In this document: positions 35,489 through 43,986 of the stretch, piece after piece | Numbering within the stretch: position 1 is the first letter of the stretch | Layout: each line of letters starts with the position of its first letter | Source: JBGAHD01 sp044226395 | Lineage (GTDB): Bacteria; Pseudomonadota; Gammaproteobacteria; Xanthomonadales; Ahniellaceae | Direction of reading: 5' to 3' | Assembly (NCBI GenBank): GCA_044226395.1 | Contig: JBGAHD010000003.1 | Span: 496,001 to 560,000 of the forward strand | Length of the DNA: 64,000 bases | The notes under the pieces: model-generated | The model's input: only the letters and a program-made list of their open reading frames with translations | Databases searched by the model: none | Told to the model about the DNA's origin: nothing | Program-made: the position numbers and the translations under genes

Positions 35489-36046
35489 TCACGCGGCGGT
35501 TGGCGACGCGCTCTCGGACAACAGGGCGGAAAGCTTGAGCACGGTCGCCCAGTTCCTCGTGGTCACGGTTCGCCCCACCTTGCCCAACAGCGCCTCGCCT
35601 GCCTTGCTCTCTAGGATGCCGCCCGCGCAATGCAGGTAAGCGGCATGCTCCGTGACGACGAAGCGTTCGCCGGGCTTGAGCAAAGTGGTAATCGAACTCA
35701 ACGCCTGCAGCTTGGCGCCATCGCTCGCGAAGACGACCAGGAATCGCGAATGCTCCGACTCGGGCGTCGGCAGGGGATTGCCTTGGACGATGGCCTCGAT
35801 CTCCGCGCTCGATTTGACGATGACGGGCGTGGCGACGTTGAAGCGCTCTTGCACGGCCTTGGCGATGCCATCGGCAAGCTTGCTAGTGCTCCGGCTCGAC
35901 GACGAGAAGACGGCATTGCCGCTGTTGAGCAGGGTTCGCACCGAACGATGGCCCAGATCTTCGAGCGCGGCACGGAACTCCGCCATAGGCACGCGATTGC
36001 CCTTTCCGACGTTGACACCGCGAAGGAGTACCGCGAAGCGTCCCAT
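35489..36046 (-). CDS. DUF1697 protein
   Basis: A 185-residue protein with the DUF1697 start MGRFAVLLRGVNVGKGNRVP, followed by ALEDLGHRSVRTLLNSGNAVF, then the C-terminal TTRNWATVLKLSALL. Function of the family is unknown. The ribosome site is weak, so the start at 36046 rests on the family N-terminus. It may be co-transcribed with the downstream hypothetical gene at 34902. Confidence 0.83.
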   Translation of the reverse strand: MGRFAVLLRGVNVGKGNRVPMAEFRAALEDLGHRSVRTLLNSGNAVFSSSSRSTSKLADGIAKAVQERFNVATPVIVKSSAEIEAIVQGNPLPTPESEHSRFLVVFASDGAKLQALSSITTLLKPGERFVVTEHAAYLHCAGGILESKAGEALLGKVGRTVTTRNWATVLKLSALLSESASPTAA

Positions 36047-36151
36047 GGTGCTAATTGATTCCAAAGCAGAAAGGCGATTGTGATGTCTGATCGATCGTCG
36101 AGGAAGACAATGATCTTTGACGGTCCAACGCAGACTGACGATGACCCAATC

Positions 36152-36697
36152 CTACACGCGCAGCATCCCCCTGAACCCCCGCGCGGCGTAATACGACTCC
36201 GCGCCATTGTGATACACGAACACCTTGCCGTATCGACGGTCGCAGAACAGTGCGCCGCCGAGTTGGCGCACATCGCTGGGCGTCGCGATCCAGCTGGAAG
36301 TCTTAAGGTCGAATTCGCCGAGGGATTGGAGGTCGCGGTACTGCGCTTCGGTGAGCAGCTCGATGCCGATGTCCGCGGCGGCTTCCATCGCACTGCCCTT
36401 GGGCTTGTTCTCCTTGCGCGAGCGCAGAGCCTTGTCGTCGAAGCATAGGCTGCGTCGACCGGTGGGGCTTTCGGGCGAGCAATCGCAGAACAGGAATTCG
36501 TTCGCGGCTTTGTCGACACCGATCACGTCGGGTTCGCCCCCCGTGCTTTCCATCTGGGCGAGCGCCTTGAGTGCCTTGGCATTGCCTTCGAGTTTGGTTT
36601 GAATCGCGTCCCAGCTCAGACCCGAGTGGCGATTGGGGTGCTTCTCGAAGCGTTGCTTCAAGGTCTGGAGCAAGGCACTGCGTTCTTGGGCTTTCAT
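36152..36697 (-). CDS. DUF4256 protein
   Basis: A 181-residue protein matching DUF4256 from start to end: RHSGLSWDAIQTKLEG, FLFCDCSPESPTGRRSLCFDD, and the C-terminal YNGAESYYAARGFRGMLRV-like segment (here with HNGAESYYAARGF). The family is cytoplasmic and uncharacterised. The ATG at 36697 gives the usual family length. Confidence 0.82.
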   Translation of the reverse strand: MKAQERSALLQTLKQRFEKHPNRHSGLSWDAIQTKLEGNAKALKALAQMESTGGEPDVIGVDKAANEFLFCDCSPESPTGRRSLCFDDKALRSRKENKPKGSAMEAAADIGIELLTEAQYRDLQSLGEFDLKTSSWIATPSDVRQLGGALFCDRRYGKVFVYHNGAESYYAARGFRGMLRV

Positions 36698-36964
36698 GGC
36701 AATCCACGCGCGGAGAAAGGTCGAGACCATTCGAACTTGGCCGAGTCTACCCGCACGCGCGTCTCCAGTGCTCAAACGGCGAAGTGCCCGCAAGAATGGA
36801 ATGACTCGAAGCGCGAATCGCACGATGTTGACCGGCAATCGACGCGCCGAGCGCGCTCGTGCCGCGAAGCACGACGGTATTCGCCGGCTTCAGTTCGAGT
36901 AGGAGTCTGCGCCGATTGAGTTGCGGGCCACGCGACATCGATCAATGCTGGCGTTTGGAAAGCC

Positions 36965-37333
36965 TTATCGCATCGAGTGCAGGCCGACCGTGTTGCCTTC
37001 CGTGTCGATGAAGTGCGCGAAGTAGCCGAAGTTGTTGCCGATCTCGGTCTTCGGCACGACCACGGTGCCGCCAAACTGCGCGACGCGGGCGAGCATCGGC
37101 GCCAGGTCGTCCTTGCCATTGAGGTAGACGAGCGTGCCAAGCTTGGAAGGTATCGCGCCCTCGCCATGAACGATGGCGCCGCCGACGCCCGTCGGGTCCT
37201 TGGAGAGCATGCCCATGGTTTGGGGACCCATTTCCAAAGGCTCGATCGTGATCTCGAGCACCTTCTCGTAAAAGGCCTTGGCGCGCGCGAAATCGGCGAC
37301 GGGGATCTCAAACCAGTTCAGCGTATTGGCCAT
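36965..37333 (-). CDS. VOC family protein
   Basis: A 122-residue protein of the vicinal-oxygen-chelate (glyoxalase/bleomycin-resistance) fold: NWFEIPVADFARAKAFYEKV opens the first beta-alpha-beta-beta-beta unit and FAHFIDTEGNTVGLHSM closes the second. Members bind a metal and act as dioxygenases, epimerases or resistance proteins; the substrate is unknown here. Confidence 0.82.
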   Translation of the reverse strand: MANTLNWFEIPVADFARAKAFYEKVLEITIEPLEMGPQTMGMLSKDPTGVGGAIVHGEGAIPSKLGTLVYLNGKDDLAPMLARVAQFGGTVVVPKTEIGNNFGYFAHFIDTEGNTVGLHSMR

Positions 37334-37533
37334 GACAAGCTCCTTTCATCCTTGCATCGTAAGTGCGGTACCGAGACATCTCGGTGACGGCGGTCTGGCG
37401 AGTTCATTGCCTGCGCGCGAGATGCTACCTCGGCGAATCTCGAGCCATCAGGCGCGAATGGCGAACGCCCGAGTTTAGTCCGGGCGGTGCCGCCGGCCAA
37501 CCGCATCGCCATCAGTCCCCGCTATGGCGGGCG

Positions 37534-37899
37534 TTAGTCAACATCCTTCGCGGCGCGGTGAGCAAGCACCAGATACTTGGCGAGCTGCTTGGTCTCGATG
37601 TCCTTGACCGATCGCAGCTTGAGATGACGTCGGCCCTTGCCGCTTCCCTCAAGTAACCCGAACGGATCGTCGATCGCAGCGCCCTGGCTGAATTCGACGG
37701 AGACGTGCGCGGTATAAGCGAAGACGCCGCCGAACTGAACACCATCGCCGGAGAACAGGATCCCGCCGTACTTCACTTCCTCGGCGTGCGTCTTGAAGTG
37801 CGCCTTGACCAAGGACAGCACTTCGCGAGCGATCACATAGCGCTCTTCGCTCAAGGATCGAACGTCATCGAGAAGGGCTTGGACGGACTTGGTGGCCAT
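37534..37899 (-). CDS. DUF1801 protein
   Basis: A 121-residue protein of the YdhG/DUF1801 type: VKAHFKTHAEEVKYGGILF near residue 30-50, VFAYTAHVSVEFSQGAAI, and the GSGKGRRHLKLRSVKDIE end. The fold resembles frataxin and the YjbR group; function unknown. It is a single minus-strand gene. Confidence 0.78.
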   Translation of the reverse strand: MATKSVQALLDDVRSLSEERYVIAREVLSLVKAHFKTHAEEVKYGGILFSGDGVQFGGVFAYTAHVSVEFSQGAAIDDPFGLLEGSGKGRRHLKLRSVKDIETKQLAKYLVLAHRAAKDVD

Positions 37900-38020
37900 C
37901 AGGACTCCGATGCGGCGGAATGCCGCCCGTGGTGAATGCCGCGAATCAGACTGCTTCCGTGATCCCCGGCGGGACGGCAGTATTGGCGAGAACCCAGTGT
38001 CACGGACGGAATTCAGGAAC

Positions 38021-38410
38021 TCACTGCTGACTCGCCAAGAGTGCGCCCATGAACTGATGAATGAGATTGACCGCCTTCAATGGTCGGATCATGACCTTGA
38101 ACTCGACAATCTGCTCGTCGGAATTCCAGGTGATGATGTCGACGCCATTGATCGTGATGCCTTCGACCACGGTCTCGAACTCGAGCACCGCCGTTCTACC
38201 TTGCACGACCTCTTTCGTGTAGCGAAAGCTCTCGTTGCCCAGCGCGCGCAGGGCCGCGGTCAGGTAGCCCTTCGTCAGCGCCTTGCCGACCTGAGGCGTA
38301 TGCACGACGGGCGAATGGAACACGACGTCATTGGCCAGCAGTTGATCCAAGGGTGCGGCGGAGCGCTGCTTGACGCAGTCGTGCCAGAGTTCGAGGGCAG
38401 TGGGTTTCAT
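38021..38410 (-). CDS. NTF2-like (SnoaL-type) protein
   Basis: A 129-residue protein with the NTF2/SnoaL cone fold: ELWHDCVKQRSAAPLDQLLA, DVVFHSPVV, and the closing IVEFKVMIRPLKAVN. It may be a small isomerase or hydrolase or only a ligand binder. The ATG at 38410 follows GAGGAGTCCC and begins 8 bases after the stop of the upstream methyltransferase gene, so the two form an operon. Confidence 0.72.
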   Translation of the reverse strand: MKPTALELWHDCVKQRSAAPLDQLLANDVVFHSPVVHTPQVGKALTKGYLTAALRALGNESFRYTKEVVQGRTAVLEFETVVEGITINGVDIITWNSDEQIVEFKVMIRPLKAVNLIHQFMGALLASQQ

Positions 38411-38418
38411 GGGACTCC

Positions 38419-39168
38419 TCAACGATCAACCGCCACGAAGACCAGCACGCGCTGCCCGCACAGATCCGGAATCGTGCGCTGATACTCGAACCCAAGCTCC
38501 CGGGCGAAGGCGATGAAGTAGTCGGCCTTGACCGCGGTGCGATGCTCGTCGCCCTCGTACTTCACATGGTCGCCCTGTGTGTCGTGAATCGATACGACGA
38601 GTTGTCCGCCCGTTTGCAGCGCGCGACGGGACTCTTGCACGTATCGCCGCGCATCCGGCTCGTTCAAATGCGTGAACAACGAGGCGCCGAACACCAGGGT
38701 CATGCTGCCATCGGCCACGGGGAACACCACTTGCGCGCCGGCGACCTTGCCGTTGGGGTTGTAGCGCTCGCTATGCACGTCGACATGGTGAAAGTGAAAG
38801 CGCCCGCCCGTGAGCGGACTCAGGTGCTCGTTGCACCAGGCTGGATAGGCGCGCACGACGTCGAAGCCGACGTACTCAGCGATATGCGGGTGATGCAGCA
38901 CCGTCCGCGCGGTGCGGCCACAGCCACAACCGATGTCCAGCACGCGCGTGTTGGGCGTCGCCAGATGACTGATCAACTGCCCCCACGCGTCGCCGACCAC
39001 CAGAAAGTTCTCGACCGACGCCGCGCCAACATGAAGCATCAAGCGCGGATGCGGCAACGGCGCGACGCCTTGCCATCGCGCGTAGCCGGGATGAGTCAGC
39101 AGCGACTCATCGTCATTCGGCATGCGGAGATCGTTGGGGTCGAGGAAGGGGGCGTGCAAGTGCGACAT
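38419..39168 (-). CDS. Class I SAM-dependent methyltransferase
   Basis: A 249-residue Rossmann methyltransferase. Motif I is TRVLDIGCGCGRTARTVL (about residues 73-90), followed by VGFDVVRAYPAW, and the post-motif region FPVADGSMTLVFGASLFTHL marks the catalytic face. The substrate is unknown. The start at 39168 is the first of two plausible ATGs; upstream frame extension looks non-coding. It heads the operon with the NTF2-like gene. Confidence 0.8.
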   Translation of the reverse strand: MSHLHAPFLDPNDLRMPNDDESLLTHPGYARWQGVAPLPHPRLMLHVGAASVENFLVVGDAWGQLISHLATPNTRVLDIGCGCGRTARTVLHHPHIAEYVGFDVVRAYPAWCNEHLSPLTGGRFHFHHVDVHSERYNPNGKVAGAQVVFPVADGSMTLVFGASLFTHLNEPDARRYVQESRRALQTGGQLVVSIHDTQGDHVKYEGDEHRTAVKADYFIAFARELGFEYQRTIPDLCGQRVLVFVAVDR

Positions 39169-39438
39169 GCGGGGCTCGTGGCCAGCTGCGGAGGCGGTGA
39201 TGATAGAGAGCGCTACCCTGCGCGACAACCGCCTCTGACCTTGGCGACTACGAGAGTTCAGACCTACTCAAGAGGTTTCGTAGACCATCTCTCTCAGGCC
39301 GACGGGTGTATCGGCTGAGGCAAGAAGTTGGGTTACGACGAATACGGTTGGGCGTGGGGCTAGTTCGAGGCGCCTCCGCCCTCGGACGAGAACTGAGCTC
39401 GAGACGCGTGGGTCATTCTGGTCAGACGCGCGAAGATG

Positions 39439-40476
39439 TCACCTGTCAGAGTCTAGCGCAGTGCTCATAGCAGCATCAGCGAGAAACTCTGGGAAGAAGG
39501 TATCGAGGTGGTCTCTGGATCGAACGCCAATCGCAACAGCAAGTCGGGCCAAATGCGACAGTGACGCAAGAGATTCGCCAACAAGACTAGCGTATCTCTC
39601 GGTTGCGCTGACTACACTTCGTTTGCTTAGAAGTAACTCGAGAGAACGAGTCGTCCGACAATTGAGCCGTTGGAGTACCAGAACCATGCGCTGCTCGATA
39701 CCTGGCGGAAATGGTTCTGGCTTTTCCGAAGTTCCGCGAAAGCGAACTCCTTCTGCGTATCGAAGTTCCAGCAATGCGAGCATCGCTGGCACATCGAGCG
39801 ATAGTGGATTCCGTCTGTCACTCTCGATCTGCTCTCGGGCTCGATCTACGAGTGCGTTTTTCTCTTGACTAACTGAAGAGAACTCGCGCTCAAGCATTTC
39901 AAGGACCGCTGCCAGTGACGCAAAGCGTCTCTTAAGCTCGGACGGAAGCTCCGCGCCAGACTTGTAGGCGACAGAATGCTCAATCTCCGCCCAGACGTGC
40001 TCAAGAATACTCCTGACTTGGATCTCGAAGGTTCGGGCCCCGATCGGTCGCAAATCCAATGTTGATCTGAGCTCTGGCTTGATCTGGCATATCAAATGGT
40101 ATGACCTATACCCAAATTCCCGAAGGCCTAGAGAACGACGTTTATCAATTGAGTCCTTTTCTCTTACTGACAGATTTCGACGAAGAATGTCGGCAACGTA
40201 GTCCACTTCGTCGCCCCTGTACAAAATGACTCTCGCCCCGATCGCGTCTGTCAGTTCCTTCGCCGGGTTTCGATACTCCTTGCGAAGCAGCTTTCCGCGG
40301 AAAGAATCTACTTCCTTTACGCGAATTGAAACCATGTGAGGTGAGACGTTTGAGTCTGAAAGGACGCGATCAAGATATCCGCCTAGCGCTGAGGCCGCTC
40401 CTTGAAGAGCTGGCCTTTCACGTTCGTATTCGGACAGAAAGTCGCGTATTGACGCAAGCGAGCGTCGCTCAATCAT
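39439..40476 (-). CDS. Stand-alone RelA/SpoT-type (p)ppGpp synthetase-like protein
   Basis: A 345-residue protein with a nucleotidyltransferase domain of the RelA/SpoT synthetase family at about 45-200: SFRGKLLRKEY with a basic nucleotide-binding run, TDAIGARVILY (Asp77), GYRSYHLI (Tyr123, His127), and EIQVRSILEHVWAEIEHSVAYK-type end with Glu151, Gln153 and Arg155. All residues I can match to the catalytic core are present, so it may make (p)ppGpp or (p)ppApp or pyrophosphorylate another target. There is no HD hydrolase, TGS or ACT domain. The last 145 residues are unfamiliar. Its start overlaps the upstream DUF262 gene by 8 bases, and the composition is AT-rich. Confidence 0.85.
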   Translation of the reverse strand: MIERRSLASIRDFLSEYERERPALQGAASALGGYLDRVLSDSNVSPHMVSIRVKEVDSFRGKLLRKEYRNPAKELTDAIGARVILYRGDEVDYVADILRRNLSVREKDSIDKRRSLGLREFGYRSYHLICQIKPELRSTLDLRPIGARTFEIQVRSILEHVWAEIEHSVAYKSGAELPSELKRRFASLAAVLEMLEREFSSVSQEKNALVDRAREQIESDRRNPLSLDVPAMLALLELRYAEGVRFRGTSEKPEPFPPGIEQRMVLVLQRLNCRTTRSLELLLSKRSVVSATERYASLVGESLASLSHLARLAVAIGVRSRDHLDTFFPEFLADAAMSTALDSDR

Positions 40477-41485
40477 GGCGTCCGAGTATCACTGTTTTGA
40501 GAATGTCGGTGCGTGTGGTACGCGGTCCGATGTTGTCAGTCTGCCTGCTTGCAGCTGCCAGATACTGAAGTGCAAGTTTGCTGGGATCTTTTCTCGCCAA
40601 GTCTCTCTCGAAGTCAGCAAGTCGCTTTCCACAGACGCTTGGCTTAAGTGATGCAGAATGGCGACGGACTGAGGCCAGCTGATCGATGGCAGTGATAAGT
40701 GAGTAAAGGTCTACGGGTCTACGAAAACGTGACGCTGCAAGATTTGGCAGCGCTGACGAAATCAAAGATAGGTGATTCACTAGTCTTGAGCGAATGTACT
40801 TTCCTTCGACGAACGTCTTTTGATACTTTCCGTAATACAGATCGATTGAGCCCTTCTTATCCTGCGGGCCTTCAATCAAGAGAATCGCTAGCTCTGCAGA
40901 GAATTCTGAGAGTCTCATTCGGTTGATCTGCGATTTTGAGAAGATGTTCTTTTCTCGCCAAAACGGAAGGCGCGACAGTTCAATGACAAAATCGTAGAAT
41001 GCGCCGCTTTCTCGGGCATGTCGAAGTTCTTGAGGAGAGAGTTTTACGACGTATTTGTTCATTCGAACAAATATATCCCTTACCTCTTTTTCGTCATATC
41101 CGGACAACTCTTCTATGTTCAAATCGTAGTTGAGGATTCTGTCCTGCATCTCGGGCGATAGTTTGGAGAACGTCTTTCCGGCCAAAGATGTGCTTTTTGA
41201 TTGCGAGAGAGTAAATCTATCGTCGAGGAATTCAAAGATCGACCGCAGTCGTTGTTGTCCGTCTACAACTGAGTAGACCGGCTTTCCAGTTTGCGCTGAC
41301 CTGCCCCGTTGAAAGAAGAAAAGAGGCATAGGGCGTTCGTGAAGAATGGTGTCGATTAGATATGCCTTCGCCGCAGCTGGCCACACAGCATTTCTCTGGA
41401 ACTCGGGGGCTAGTTGCAACTGGCCATCTTTCAGCAATTGGCGCAGAAGTGCGACATCTTTTGTGGTCGTAGATCTCTTGCCCAT
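40469..41485 (-). CDS. DUF262 (ParB/GmrS-like) protein
   Basis: A 338-residue protein with the DUF262 motifs: PEFQRN (27-32), then VVDGQQRLRSI (73-83) with the signature DGQQR, and FVRMNKYVVKLSPQELRHA (138-156). DUF262 is the nucleotide-binding/ParB-like domain found in GmrSD, SspE and other anti-phage proteins. The usual DUF1524 HNH nuclease partner domain is absent; the C-terminal half is unfamiliar. The ribosome site AGAGGAATTTCG precedes ATG 41485. The next gene (RelA/SpoT-type) overlaps it, and both have about 42% GC in the 120 bases I counted (40741-40860), far below the surroundings. Confidence 0.85.
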   Translation of the reverse strand: MGKRSTTTKDVALLRQLLKDGQLQLAPEFQRNAVWPAAAKAYLIDTILHERPMPLFFFQRGRSAQTGKPVYSVVDGQQRLRSIFEFLDDRFTLSQSKSTSLAGKTFSKLSPEMQDRILNYDLNIEELSGYDEKEVRDIFVRMNKYVVKLSPQELRHARESGAFYDFVIELSRLPFWREKNIFSKSQINRMRLSEFSAELAILLIEGPQDKKGSIDLYYGKYQKTFVEGKYIRSRLVNHLSLISSALPNLAASRFRRPVDLYSLITAIDQLASVRRHSASLKPSVCGKRLADFERDLARKDPSKLALQYLAAASRQTDNIGPRTTRTDILKTVILGRHD

Positions 41486-41826
41486 CGAAATTCCTCTATT
41501 AGATTTGGTTATAAGTGGGCCAACTCCGATTCCTAGCGGTAGCTCGTGTTCACTTTGCCGTTAGCCCAATCAAAATTTGTCAGGAACGGCCGCAGACCGC
41601 GTTTGCAGTCGAACGTCTTTCTTGGCTGGTTGGCGTGCGAGCTCTGCTTCCTACTCCGAGACCTCGGCGGTTGATTCTTCGATCAATATTCGTTGGGGCT
41701 ATTGTGAGTCAATGTCGCGCAGAACAGTTGTTAGAAAAGTCCTCGGCTTCTGTTTCGTAGTCGGAGGCGTGAAGTTGGAGTTGTCACTAAGGAGAACTGG
41801 AGTTGACACTGCGCAATTGATTCTGG
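41486..41826. other. Upstream region of DUF262 operon, no gene
   Basis: This stretch should contain the promoter of the DUF262-RelA/SpoT operon (reading leftwards); a TATAAC-like -10 lies about 30 bases before the start, with no clear -35. No protein-coding gene is supported. Near the right end a 13-base direct repeat with one mismatch, TGGAGTTGTCACT (41776-41788) and TGGAGTTGACACT (41798-41810), is of unclear origin and could be a trace of a mobile element end. Confidence 0.4.
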
Positions 41827-42801
41827 TTACCTCGACCACCAAGCCCCCGGATAATAAACCCCCGGCGCCGGTCTCTCTCGGAATACCTCACGCCTAAACC
41901 GAAACAATTCCGCCGGCCGCCCGCGACCCGTGTGTTCGGATCTTCCGGTGCCTTCGACCAAGCCCGCGCCTTCCACCAGTCGGCGGAAGTTCTGTTTGTG
42001 CAGTCGGCTGCCGGCGAGTGCTTCCATCACGCGTTGCAAGCGCAGCAGCGTGAATTCTTCGGGCACCAATTCGAACACGACGGGGCGATAGCGAATCTTG
42101 CCGCGCAGTCTTCCCAGGGCTTGGGCGAGCATGCGGCGATGGTCCAGGGCCATGGGTCGGCCGAAAACGGCTTCCAATCTACGGTCGGGGCGTTCTTGGC
42201 GGGCGAAGCCTTCGGCGTCGGCGCGTTCGCGTTGGGCTTCGGCGACGAGGCCGGCTTCCCACAGCAGTTCGTAGCGTTCGAGCGTGCGTTCGGCTTCCCA
42301 CGGGGCGCCGTCGAGGCCGAAGGTGAGGGCCATGCGTTCGCGCCGTTGCGCGTGATCGCCGGCCCAGGCGAGGAGTTTGGGTTTGATCGCGCCGTCGATC
42401 AGGGCCGGTCGGCCGGCGCGCCAGTCTTCCCAGGGCAGGTAGTCGTACCACGCGCGAAAGGCGACGCCACCGTGTTGGGCAAGCATTTGCTCGCGCACCA
42501 GCGCAAGGTAAGCGGCCGAGATGACGCGCGGACCGCCGCCGCGTTCGCGCGGATCGCGAAATTGATCGCCGAAGGTGTAGAGCTGTTCGACATAGCCCAA
42601 GGTGATGCCGGTCTGGCGCTCGACCCAGTCGCGCAAGCCGCGTTCGAGGGTCTGGTGGCGATCGATATCCAGCGGGCCGGAGGGCAGGGCTTCGAGGCCG
42701 TCGCTGGTATTGATCAACAACACGCGCGGATGGTCGCCGGTGACGGCGACGATGACGGCATCGAGGGCGAAGAGGACTTCCGTCGGATTGGCGCGGCTCA
42801 T
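41827..42801 (-). CDS. NrtR-like Nudix-domain transcriptional regulator
   Basis: A 324-residue protein with an N-terminal Nudix-fold domain (about 1-160) and a C-terminal winged helix (about 235-310, PEEFTLLRLQRVMEALAGS then LHKQNFRRLVEGAGLVEGTG), the architecture of the NAD-metabolism repressor NrtR. The Nudix box is degenerate (GPLDIDRHQTLERGLRDWVE lacks the REUxEE acids), as expected for a sensor that binds a ligand such as ADP-ribose rather than hydrolysing it. The start at 42801 fits the family N-terminus. No NAD gene is adjacent, so its target is unclear. Confidence 0.8.
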   Translation of the reverse strand: MSRANPTEVLFALDAVIVAVTGDHPRVLLINTSDGLEALPSGPLDIDRHQTLERGLRDWVERQTGITLGYVEQLYTFGDQFRDPRERGGGPRVISAAYLALVREQMLAQHGGVAFRAWYDYLPWEDWRAGRPALIDGAIKPKLLAWAGDHAQRRERMALTFGLDGAPWEAERTLERYELLWEAGLVAEAQRERADAEGFARQERPDRRLEAVFGRPMALDHRRMLAQALGRLRGKIRYRPVVFELVPEEFTLLRLQRVMEALAGSRLHKQNFRRLVEGAGLVEGTGRSEHTGRGRPAELFRFRREVFRERPAPGVYYPGAWWSR

Positions 42802-42906
42802 GTTGGGAGCGTAGCCAAGGCTCGCGCGCGCGGCAATGTCCTTCGCGCACTCCGCCACGGCGTGCATGCCATGGCGCGAGCCTTCGCGACTACGGGCGTG
42901 GCCGCG

Positions 42907-43986
42907 TCAGTCCAGGCGCTTTCGAAACCGCATCATCGCGAAGATCAAGGCGATGGTGGCGAACAACCACAAGGCGCCGACGTCGCGCCACAGTTCGATC
43001 AGGGCCGCGTCGCGCAGCAGCACGCCGCGCACCAGACGGATGAAATGCGTCAGCGGCAGGATCTCCGCGATCCATTGCGCCAACCACGGCATGCCCGCGA
43101 AGGGGAACATGAAACCCGAGAGCAGGATCTGCGGCAAGAAGGTGAAGAACGCGATCTGCATCGCCTGGAATTGTGTCGAGGCCAAGGTCGACACGAACAC
43201 GCCCAGCGACAGCGCGGCCACGATATACGTCAGCGCCGCGCCGTACAGATCGATCAGCGAGCCCCGCACGGGCACGTGAAAGATCAGCACGCCCAAGGCC
43301 AGCACGATGGTCACCTGCACCAGGCCGATGAAGATGAAGGGCACGACCTTGCCCAGGATCAGCTCGATCGACCGCACAGGTGTGGTGATCAGCATCTCCA
43401 GATTGCCGCGTTCGCGTTCGCGCACGATGGCGACGGCGGTGAACAGCACCATGGTCATGGTCAGGATCACGCCGATCAAACCGGGTACGGTGTTGATGGC
43501 GGAGCGGCGTTCGGGGTTGTAGAGGTTCAGCACTTCGACGCGGCGCTTGGGGCTGTCGCTTAGCGGGATCGAGGCGAGTTGCTGCGCGGCCTGCAAGATC
43601 ACGGGGTCGGAGCCGTCGACGATCAGTTGCAGCGCCGCCGCGTCGCCGCGCGCCAGGCGCCGTTCGTAGTCGGGCGGCACGATCACGGCCACGCTGATCT
43701 GACCGCGGCGCAACAGTTCATGCACCGCGTTGGGCTCGCGCGGGCGATAGCGCACGTCGACTACTTGCGAATGCGCGAGTTCATCGACCAGTTGCCGCGA
43801 CAACGCGGTATCGGCCTGATCGACCACGGCCGTGGCGAGATTGCGCACATCGTTGTTGATGGCGAAGCCGAACATCAGCAGCTGCAGCGTGGGAATGCCG
43901 ACGATCATGCCGAAGGTCAGGCGATCGCGGCGCAGTTGCATCAGTTCCTTGAAGACGATGGCGAGGAAGCGTCGCAGGCCGTTCAT
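42907..43986 (-). CDS. ABC-2 type transporter permease
   Basis: A 359-residue YhhJ/YbhS-type permease: one N-terminal helix after MNGLRRFLAIVFKELMQL, a periplasmic domain (about 50-165), then five C-terminal helices (about 170-350) with the ABC-2 segment IVRERERGNLEMLITTPV. It pairs with the ATPase encoded just upstream, whose stop codon overlaps this start by 4 bases (ATGA), and with a lipoprotein adaptor. Probably part of a multidrug or lipophilic-compound exporter. Confidence 0.88.
   Translation of the reverse strand: MNGLRRFLAIVFKELMQLRRDRLTFGMIVGIPTLQLLMFGFAINNDVRNLATAVVDQADTALSRQLVDELAHSQVVDVRYRPREPNAVHELLRRGQISVAVIVPPDYERRLARGDAAALQLIVDGSDPVILQAAQQLASIPLSDSPKRRVEVLNLYNPERRSAINTVPGLIGVILTMTMVLFTAVAIVRERERGNLEMLITTPVRSIELILGKVVPFIFIGLVQVTIVLALGVLIFHVPVRGSLIDLYGAALTYIVAALSLGVFVSTLASTQFQAMQIAFFTFLPQILLSGFMFPFAGMPWLAQWIAEILPLTHFIRLVRGVLLRDAALIELWRDVGALWLFATIALIFAMMRFRKRLD

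Noticed and set aside
41932..43563. A 543-codon plus-strand open frame opposite the NrtR-like gene and ABC permease
   Set aside because: It is an antisense shadow of two well-supported minus-strand genes. The composition (very Gln-, His- and Asp-rich) is typical of shadow frames in GC-rich DNA, and it has no family motifs.
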